From assembly GCA_039105265.1 (NCBI GenBank), contig JAPFFF010000006.1, positions 6,530,768-6,594,767 on the forward strand: a stretch of DNA of 64,000 nucleotides, given 5' to 3'. This stretch comes from Tritrichomonas musculus (Eukaryota; Parabasalia; Tritrichomonadida; Tritrichomonadidae). Positions 57,071 through 64,000 of the stretch are shown one piece after another (positions within the stretch are counted from its first letter, which is position 1; every line of letters begins with the position of its first letter). The position numbers were made by a program, and so were the translations under genes. The notes beneath the pieces are model-generated. The model was not told the origin of the DNA, did not search any database, and was given only the letters and a program-made list of their open reading frames with translations.

Positions 57071-59500
57071 TTATTCTATTTTTGGCAAACCAAATCCGCT
57101 TGTTAAATATTGATTGTTGTCATCTTTTAAGAGTAGAGTTGAATGATCCACAATGCCAACGACTTGTCCCTTTTCTGTTCTCTCTCCATATTTCACTAAA
57201 TCTTGGCTTACTGATACTCTGGATGAGCACTCATAATGATAAGGAATATTAGATGTCTCCTCTTCACGAACTGTACCTGCATACAGATGTCTCTGAATAG
57301 GTATAGCCTTTTTCCAATTGATTTCTTTAATGTTGCCATTTAATTCTGCAAATACTTTTCCATCCTTTGTTCCTACGACTAAATATGTATTCAAATCATT
57401 TTCAATTCTTACTTGGTCGCCTGGTAAAATATGGAAATTGGCAAAATCGGTTGAGTTTGCACTCATTTCTTCAAATATAAGAGGTGCAAAAAGTCTTGCT
57501 ATAGGTTTGGTATCTTCTATTGAATATAAAGAAACAGCTCCGCGGTATCCAATTCTTTTCTCAAGCCATACTGCTGCCTTTCCTGAATAAAAGCCAGCAA
57601 TACAGCCATATCCATCTGGCGTATCAACAAAGTCATAAGGATATAAGCTTTTGCTTTTATTATGGGAAAGTGTTGATGGAGCGATTGAGATTGAAATTGG
57701 TTGTAAAGTTGGAACTAAAATGGATTCGATATATTCATCTCTCTTTCGTACAACGCGGCATTGATTCTTAAGAAGGCGGTAAGCTCCAAAATCGCAAGCG
57801 AATTGATATGCAAAATAGTTGTGGACAGTACCAACAAAGACGCCTGCACCATATTTATCATCATAATACAAGGACCAGATATCTTCTGAATCAGAATGAG
57901 TTTCAATTAACATTTCATCTTTGAAGTCTAAAAATTTTGCTGTTTTGATTGAAATAGAATTTCTGGTAACATCTGTAATTTTTGATGGATCAATTTCTGT
58001 TATAATTTTATCTCCATTAATTTCTCGATAACTGTAAAGATGAGAGCCACGAGCACCAGCAATATTTGAACCATCAGGCAAAACATCACCGTATTTAACG
58101 CCACGGAACTTAAATAGCTCTTCATCTGATATGTCCAACTGTAATGATCTTCCTTTTGAATCTTTAAAGGAACTAATATCATGTTTATGCCTTTCTCGTA
58201 AAACAATCTGGTCCAAAATTTCATTATAATCGGTTGTTTCTATATTTCTACCAATAATACGATCAGTCACTGTGATAATTTGGCCTTCGCTTGATACCCC
58301 AATAACTTTAGCTTGTGTTCCATCTTTAAACATAATAATATCTTCCGACCTTAGACCAGCATTATCAAGAATGGGGGAATTTGGTGTTATTTGTAGAGAT
58401 TGATCTTTAGAAAGGAAATATTCTGCCGGATCAGATGATATTGGATAATCTTTAAAAGTTCTTTCAAAGAATTGATAGCAGGGATGGTAATCTCCTTCGA
58501 TGACGAAAGCGCCCGAATAGCAACCACATGCAATTTGGGTCACTTTTGGATCAATACCGTAGGTACATTTATGAAAATATTTTGAATCATTATATAAGCT
58601 TGGATCAATTGCACTTCTGCACTCTTTTGGGCATCCAGCTGCATATGCAACTCCAGCATCAGTTAAAATAACAGTAAAATTATCTCCACAAGCAATTTGA
58701 ATAACTCTTTTTGAATCAAAATTAAAATCAAGTTTTGTTGGTGTTCTAATTGGAACAGTATCTCCACTCCCAAGGCATCCTTCTTCATTTTTTCCGCAAC
58801 GATAAACATTGTTCATTTTATCAACAAACCAGCTATTATCTTGATATGCAAAAACAGCAGCAATTGGAGTGGGTGAAAAACGAAGTTTGGTTGGGACTGA
58901 ACGCTCTGTTGGATGTCCACTATAATCTGGTACTCCCCATGAAAATGCAGATCCACGAGCAGTTAATGCAATGAAATGTCCTGTGCCTGCTGCTGTCATT
59001 ATAAATTTTTCATCAGGAATTTTGATATTACGCGAGTTTTCACTATCTGTTAAATGTTGTAAACTTCCATCAGCTAAAGCTAATAAAATTGAAGATCCAC
59101 CGCATGCTAAATACTTAGCTGGACTTGGTAATGGAAATAATGTTGGTCGCTGAGCGAATTTCCTCCCCCATGCAAGCAATTCGCCATTGGTACTAATTGC
59201 ACTACCAAATGCATCGCCTGTTGCAATCATTTTTATTTCAAAATTATGTGGCATTGATACTTTAACTGGAATTTCAGTTGAAAATATGTTTCCAGTCCCC
59301 AATCTATAGGATTTACCGATACCCCATGAATACATTTGGTTATCGTTTATAACAATATGGCCATGCTTCCAACCCAGTGCAATTAATTTAATTGAACAAC
59401 GTGTTGGAAGTGGAACAGGACCTGGCATATTGTTTTGAAGTTTTGGTCTACCTATTCTATAACTATCATCAGAGCCTGAAGTTATACATTTTGCAGACAT
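57071..59500 (-). CDS. RCC1-repeat protein with unusual C-terminal half
   Basis: The protein has 809 residues. The first 340 or so form RCC1 repeats: SWGIGKSYRLGTGNIFSTEI, LLAWGRKF, SWGVPDYSGHP, YRCGKNEEGCLGSGDTVPIR, with the repeated QIACGDNF/QIACGCYS strand typical of a seven-bladed propeller. Residues 340-809 lack RCC1 sequence. They instead contain several 40-70-residue beta modules with a D-G/E-G then V-x-G pattern (KDGTQAKVIGVSSEGQI, TPDGYGCIAGFYSGKA, EKGQVVGIVDHSTLLL). RCC1 proteins act as exchange factors or scaffolds; here no exchange activity can be shown. This bipartite form seems suited to a trichomonad-specific scaffold (inference). Confidence 0.85.
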   Translation of the reverse strand: MSAKCITSGSDDSYRIGRPKLQNNMPGPVPLPTRCSIKLIALGWKHGHIVINDNQMYSWGIGKSYRLGTGNIFSTEIPVKVSMPHNFEIKMIATGDAFGSAISTNGELLAWGRKFAQRPTLFPLPSPAKYLACGGSSILLALADGSLQHLTDSENSRNIKIPDEKFIMTAAGTGHFIALTARGSAFSWGVPDYSGHPTERSVPTKLRFSPTPIAAVFAYQDNSWFVDKMNNVYRCGKNEEGCLGSGDTVPIRTPTKLDFNFDSKRVIQIACGDNFTVILTDAGVAYAAGCPKECRSAIDPSLYNDSKYFHKCTYGIDPKVTQIACGCYSGAFVIEGDYHPCYQFFERTFKDYPISSDPAEYFLSKDQSLQITPNSPILDNAGLRSEDIIMFKDGTQAKVIGVSSEGQIITVTDRIIGRNIETTDYNEILDQIVLRERHKHDISSFKDSKGRSLQLDISDEELFKFRGVKYGDVLPDGSNIAGARGSHLYSYREINGDKIITEIDPSKITDVTRNSISIKTAKFLDFKDEMLIETHSDSEDIWSLYYDDKYGAGVFVGTVHNYFAYQFACDFGAYRLLKNQCRVVRKRDEYIESILVPTLQPISISIAPSTLSHNKSKSLYPYDFVDTPDGYGCIAGFYSGKAAVWLEKRIGYRGAVSLYSIEDTKPIARLFAPLIFEEMSANSTDFANFHILPGDQVRIENDLNTYLVVGTKDGKVFAELNGNIKEINWKKAIPIQRHLYAGTVREEETSNIPYHYECSSRVSVSQDLVKYGERTEKGQVVGIVDHSTLLLKDDNNQYLTSGFGLPKIE

Positions 59501-60330
59501 TTAAAATTTTGGATTTATAAGAATAAAAAAGACGATTATTTTAATTATTTTATATAATCTTTGAATTTTCTCAAATAAATATTCAAATATAATGAGTAAC
59601 AAATAATTCAAAACTTTTTTATATGATTATTTTTAAATATTTTAAAAAGAAATATAATTAATATTATTATTTCATCGTTTATATTTGTAAAATAATGTAA
59701 TTATAGCTCAAAATATGTATATTCAACTGAGATAAAAAGAAAAATTATTCTTTGTATGTGTTTAAATGTAACCACTATTGCAATTATTATTTTTTGATTT
59801 TCATATCTTTTTGTTTTTCAAACACTATTATTCTTTGTATGTAACCACTATTGCAATTATCTTCTTTGATTGTTTTGCTTTTCAAACTAAACTTTGTAAA
59901 TGGTATGAAAATCAAAGAAGATAATTGTAAATTGTTATTTTTACTATATAGCTATGCATTTACAATCTTTGCCAATTAAATATTCATTGAATAGTATTTT
60001 TCAAATCATTAAATGTATAAAAAAAAAAAATAACTTTTCATTCTTTTATGTGTTTGTAAATAATATTTGGCTTACATTTATCATTTATTGAGTTTTATTT
60101 AATTAATTTTAAATAGATCAATTTGTTCATTATATTAATAATAACAATTCGCAAAGTTATTATGAATAAATCAATATATTATGGTTTAAATCTTTTTATT
60201 AACAGAATACATGACAAATTTAAATAAATATTATTTGGTTTTCTAAATAATAAAAAAATAATGATAATAATATATCGAAATGGAAATGTTTAACTAAAAA
60301 CAAAAGTTTAACATACAAACTTCCCGTAGT
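59501..60330. other. AT-rich intergenic DNA with small duplications and an 18-bp inverted repeat
   Basis: No gene is seen. ATTATTCTTTGTATG...ACCACTATTGCAATTAT occurs twice (from 59745 and 59827). CAATTATCTTCTTTGATT at 59854-59871 is the exact reverse complement of 59910-59927, giving a potential hairpin with a 38-base loop. Confidence 0.65.
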
Positions 60331-60909
60331 CTACTCAGAATAAAGCATTGCCCGAGTAATTAATGTTTGAAGAATATTACGAGAAAAACTATCTTCCCAA
60401 ATATCATCCATCCATTTATATCTAAGTCTTTGATTTCGGTTAACATCACGATTTGGAGCTTTTTCAGCTGGCAAAATTTCTTTAAGTTCGCGATATATTC
60501 TATTAAATTCTTTTTGGGTTATTGTTTTTCCAAAGTTGCTTTGCATCCAAATAAAAGGTTGAGATATTTCATAGTGGAAATTTTCTATTTGCCTAACAAG
60601 TTTATTCATCCTGTTTTTTTCGTAAGATAAAGTATTAGTAGGTTGTATATGTTTTCTTTGAATATTAGGTGGCATCTTTACTTTCATTGTTGGATTATAC
60701 TGAATGTTATTATTATTTTCTTTTAAATTAATCATTTTTGGTTTAATTATCAGAGGAGGTAATTGCTCAGGTGATAACGGCCAATCTATTTCAGACATCT
60801 TGGTCATGAAAGGAAGCTGCGAAATTGGATCTGAAATTTTATATTCCATTAAATGGCACATTGATGGATAAAGCATTTGAAAATAAATCACTTTTATTTC
60901 AATAATCAT
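60331..60909 (-). CDS. Small hypothetical host protein
   Basis: The protein has 192 residues from the ATG at 60909. The first 20 residues are hydrophobic and the true start could instead be one of several Met codons soon after (for example at MEYKISDP, about residue 22). A middle Pro/Asn/Lys-rich stretch leads to a compact C-terminal domain (about 95-192) with helices and several Trp/Tyr (QPFIWMQSNFGKTIT, RYKWMDDIWEDSFSRNIL). No family is recognised. The C-terminal part has ordinary protein composition in very AT-rich surroundings, which supports a real gene. Confidence 0.6.
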   Translation of the reverse strand: MIIEIKVIYFQMLYPSMCHLMEYKISDPISQLPFMTKMSEIDWPLSPEQLPPLIIKPKMINLKENNNNIQYNPTMKVKMPPNIQRKHIQPTNTLSYEKNRMNKLVRQIENFHYEISQPFIWMQSNFGKTITQKEFNRIYRELKEILPAEKAPNRDVNRNQRLRYKWMDDIWEDSFSRNILQTLITRAMLYSE

Positions 60910-62188
60910 TCAGAAAATTTGAGAAAAATAAAATCTCACTAACATAAATTTTGTTTGAATGGCAGTGAATTTTAATACCGCAAACAAATCGTTATTTATA
61001 GAAATACGGTTTATTTCATCGGGGTAGCCTTATCTAAATATTAATATGTATAATGATTTATATTTCTTTTTATCCATATTAGATTAAATTTTATAAAATA
61101 AAAAAATTGAAAAAATTATTCTGTAAGGTAAGAAAACACAATTTCTGTACTTAATTTAAAATTTGAAGGTAAAAAAAAAAAATAAAATATAACAAATTAT
61201 ATAAGAAATAATCATAATTAAAATAAATTTATGAAGTTATTTGTATCAGATAAACATTAATGTTTCCAAAAAAACAAAAATATTTCTAAAAGGACTGTAA
61301 TTTTGCATTTTTATAATAACTATAAATTAATTTATTGAATTAGTGGCAAATTGATCTCAAATTTTCAAACAAAATCCTATCACTTTTCAAATGAATTTTT
61401 TTATAATAATGAAAAATGAATAAAAAAATAAAATATATAAAATCCAAATAAGTCTTCATCATTGTTCAATGCATCAAATAAAAAACAATTTATAACAAAC
61501 TATCTTATAAACTCAATTCGGAAATTTTCACGTCCGATAGGATTATTTTTCGATATATCTCAATTAAAAACATATTACAAAATTAATTTTATTATTAATA
61601 TATTTTATATAATAAAATATAAACCTAATAAATCAAAAATAAAATATATAAATGCTTATTTAATAAGATATTATCCTTTTAAATTGAATGAAACGTGAAA
61701 ATTAAAAAACTTAGTTTATTTATAGTTCACTTTTTCAGTAAAATTTATTTTGTAAAAAATTTACCAAGACAGAAAAAAAAAACGAATAAATCTATTCAAA
61801 ATATTTTTGAATGATTATAGAAAAGTGGTTGCATGTGAGGTTAACCCATAACCACAAAATTCTATTCTTGGAAGATAAATAAAAAAACTGAAATTCAAAA
61901 AAAGCATGCTTTAGATGGATATGGCATTTTACATGAAAAAAGTTGTTTGAACTTTTTAAATAAAGATAGATAAAGCTTTTACTGAAATTCAAATTAACTA
62001 ATTTTTCAATAAATCTCTTATTATGTGATTTTTTCTAAGATAAGTTTAATAGTTAACGACATGAATGATATCATTTTAACCGTAGGCTTTATAATAAAAT
62101 ATATATTTCAAAAAAGAGGGTATAATTCAAATTATTTAAAATCGATTGTCCAATTTGGTACTTTAAAAATTGATAAAAAACTATTTTT
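60910..62188. other. AT-rich intergenic DNA, no gene seen
   Basis: This is about 1.3 kb of AT-rich sequence with A runs. Short ORFs here are Ile/Asn/Lys/Tyr-rich and look random. Confidence 0.5.
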
Positions 62189-63619
62189 CTAAAAATATTC
62201 GTGTTCATATGATCTTGGTTTTGATTTTTGAATTAAATCTTTAATTTCGTAAATAATTTTGTCAATATCATCATCTTCCATTTCATCTGCTATTTTATCT
62301 AATTCAATCATAAATTCCTCATAAAGTTGAGCTTGCTTTTCATCATTTAAAAAATCGATTAATCTGCATTGGCGAGCTGATAAGAGCTTGCAAATACATT
62401 CAAGAAGTTGAAGCATAGCTTCATTTGTACCAGATAATACTATTTCTATTAATAATTCATAAAAAGTAAAATCATAAAAAAATTCTGGTGAATCATCTAT
62501 AATTTGATCGATATTATTAGCAATAAAAAGAAAGGCCGATTTTCTTACTTTAAATGTTCCATTTTTGGCGATGGAAACAACAGTAGAAAACAATTCCTGA
62601 CTAACATTAATTTTAAATCTAAAATATATATCGGTAACAAAAGGGAAAATTACTTCAAAAAAAAAATCATCTTTGATGTTGCTAGCAGCACTATAGGAGG
62701 GTAAAGTATAAATAGATGCCTGAAAAAGAGTTTGAATGAAAGAATCATTAGCAAAAAATGGTTCACATATAAGATTATATAATAAGCATTTAAATAATTC
62801 AATAACTTCTATTACAGTTTCTTTGTTAGTTAATAAAAGCAAAATTTCAGGTTGAATCCGATTTAAGAATGGGTAAAATAATTCATTTAAAATATTTAAA
62901 AATGCATCATCTTGAGGTAGATCTGTGAAGTTATCATTAACACAATTTGAAATCGATTCACAGCAATATGTAACAATTTCAAGATTTTCTATCATAAAAG
63001 TATCTAAAGAGAGCTTAACAAAATCTAAAAAAAGTTCTTCAGGAATACCTACCTGTGAAAGAGTAAATAAATAATAAGCTCTATCTGATAAATCAGTGAT
63101 TAAAGGTGCAATTCTCAAAAAATCGTCCATATTATAAAAGTCGGTAATTGTTTTGCTAATAATCAAATGAGATAAAACTCGAGATGAAATATTAGAATAT
63201 TGAGTTCGGGATGAAATAAAATTCATTAAAATATCACTTAGATCTTTGATAGAAAAATACTCTGATATTTTTGAATCCGATAGCATAGCAGTAATATGAT
63301 GAAATAATTGTAAAAAATTAAGATTTAAACTTTGAATTTTTTGTTGTAAAAAAAGTTTAATTAATGGAGTAATTATTGTTTCATATTGAAAATCGTCTGC
63401 ATTTTTTGATTTTTTAATGAATATAAGATAATTTTTAATATATTCCAATGCTTTTTCTAGATTTTGATCTTGATCTTCTGACATTTTAGAAAAATCAAAA
63501 TTATTAATGACACTGAAAGCCCATTCAACTTCTTGGATGTTACTTATGGCGTCAGATCCTAAATGAGTTGTTTTCCTATCTGATATCAAATCGTCAAGAT
63601 CATTTTGTTTAAACTCCAT
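62189..63619 (-). CDS. Armadillo/HEAT-like helical host protein
   Basis: The protein has 476 residues. It starts with a short polar tail (about 1-25), then continuous paired helices of 35-45 residues, for example LSDILMNFISSRTQYSN followed by ISSRVLSHLIISKTIT, and KSAFLFIANNIDQIIDDSPE. The overall organisation resembles importin-alpha or other armadillo-type proteins. The opening IQEVEWAFSVINNFD is a pattern seen in many divergent armadillo-like proteins of trichomonads, but canonical ARM signatures are weak. The C-terminal 40 residues are acidic. Nuclear transport is only one possibility. Confidence 0.75.
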   Translation of the reverse strand: MEFKQNDLDDLISDRKTTHLGSDAISNIQEVEWAFSVINNFDFSKMSEDQDQNLEKALEYIKNYLIFIKKSKNADDFQYETIITPLIKLFLQQKIQSLNLNFLQLFHHITAMLSDSKISEYFSIKDLSDILMNFISSRTQYSNISSRVLSHLIISKTITDFYNMDDFLRIAPLITDLSDRAYYLFTLSQVGIPEELFLDFVKLSLDTFMIENLEIVTYCCESISNCVNDNFTDLPQDDAFLNILNELFYPFLNRIQPEILLLLTNKETVIEVIELFKCLLYNLICEPFFANDSFIQTLFQASIYTLPSYSAASNIKDDFFFEVIFPFVTDIYFRFKINVSQELFSTVVSIAKNGTFKVRKSAFLFIANNIDQIIDDSPEFFYDFTFYELLIEIVLSGTNEAMLQLLECICKLLSARQCRLIDFLNDEKQAQLYEEFMIELDKIADEMEDDDIDKIIYEIKDLIQKSKPRSYEHEYF

Positions 63620-63621
63620 TT

Positions 63622-63627
63622 AAAAGG
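63622..63627 (-). promoter_or_regulatory. M5-like CCTTTT just before the ATG
   Basis: On the minus strand AACCTTTTAA lies within 8 bp of the ATG at 63619. The CCTTT word matches the trichomonad M5 start-site motif also seen at the ribosomal protein gene. It is short, so chance is possible. Confidence 0.4.
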
Positions 63628-63712
63628 TTAATATTTTTTTTCAAAAAGTTGTAAAATTGGCCTTAATAAAAAAAAATAAAAAACATTTTATTCAATACAT
63701 ACAAAATATATA

Positions 63713-64000
63713 TTATAAATTCCTAAGTGGCTTTGCTTGTCCTAGATCATCGCTTATTTCTTTTTTCTTCATGATTAGTGCATATCCAATTGATACGCAT
63801 AAAATGTTCATGAAACAAATAATGCTAATTTTCTGTTTGTCATCTGAAATATAGTTTCCTATATAAAAATAAAACAATTGTGATAAAAGTCTCACAAACC
63901 AGTCGGAAGACGAAAATAGAAATGATCTTTGAATTGAAGGTGTTGACTTTTTGAATACTTCACAAATTTTAACATATGGAAACATCATAAAATTCATTGT
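63713..64000 (-). CDS. Membrane protein, C-terminal end (partial at window edge)
   Basis: The frame is open to the right edge of the window and ends at 63713, giving about 95 residues. Two hydrophobic segments are visible: WFVRLLSQLFYFYIGNYI and ISIICFMNILCVSIGYALIM. A basic, polar cytosolic-type tail follows (KKKEISDDLGQAKPLRNL). This is consistent with the last two membrane helices of a polytopic protein such as a transporter; the rest lies outside the window. It shares the same strand as the armadillo-like gene. Confidence 0.55.
   Translation of the reverse strand, partial: TMNFMMFPYVKICEVFKKSTPSIQRSFLFSSSDWFVRLLSQLFYFYIGNYISDDKQKISIICFMNILCVSIGYALIMKKKEISDDLGQAKPLRNL

Noticed and set aside
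61462-61698. 78-residue ORF in the spacer before the armadillo-like gene
   Set aside because: Ile/Asn/Lys/Tyr composition matches random AT-rich DNA; no conserved feature is seen.

Overview
The window looks like a contig from an AT-rich parabasalid protist, most likely Tritrichomonas or a close relative. The signs are intron-free genes in very AT-rich intergenic DNA, ATG codons preceded within about 10-30 bp by Inr-like TCA motifs, a CCTTT plus AACGG arrangement upstream of a ribosomal protein gene, a BspA-type LRR protein, many inverted-repeat DNA elements, and a heavy load of Polinton/Maverick elements. Species assignment is inference.

Positions 1 to about 32.7 kb hold two Polinton/Maverick elements of different lineages lying side by side. 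Element A (1 to about 17.7 kb, running off the left edge) carries the end of a major capsid protein, an HNH endonuclease, five small ORFs, a protein-primed-type DNA polymerase B that is broken about once, a minor-capsid candidate, and a tandem set of three large fibre-like proteins (8.5-17.4 kb). Element B (about 17.7-32.7 kb) has a less AT-biased coding style. It carries an unknown acidic-tailed protein, a packaging ATPase, a coiled-coil protein, a small amphipathic virion-type protein, major and minor capsid proteins, one giant fibre-like protein, two small conserved proteins, an integrase and DNA polymerase B. It looks whole across its recognised modules, although no protease was recognised and its terminal repeats were not located. 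The two elements share a multi-domain fibre protein family and at least one small uncharacterised protein family. That shared surface-protein cassette is the most interesting system here.

From 32.8 to 41.2 kb there is one host gene (ribosomal protein eL8/L7a) in a gene-poor tract containing several non-autonomous inverted-repeat elements. One is a clear hAT-type element with a perfect 8-bp target duplication, and another has a 6-bp duplication. From 41.2 to 42.3 kb lies a decayed GH31 alpha-glucosidase gene. From 42.7 to 49.4 kb is a very large ORF that joins a homeodomain-like segment, 42 tandem copies of a 25-residue repeat, BspA-like LRRs and a P-element/THAP9-like transposase core. Its upstream flank is duplicated in direct orientation.

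From 51.9 kb to the right edge is an ordinary host gene cluster: an all-helical protein, a long coiled-coil protein, a Lys/Asp-rich low-complexity protein, an RCC1-repeat protein with an unusual C-terminal half, a small unknown protein, an armadillo-like helical protein, and the C-terminal end of a membrane protein that continues beyond the window. Another MITE-like element with about 60-bp terminal inverted repeats sits at 56 kb.
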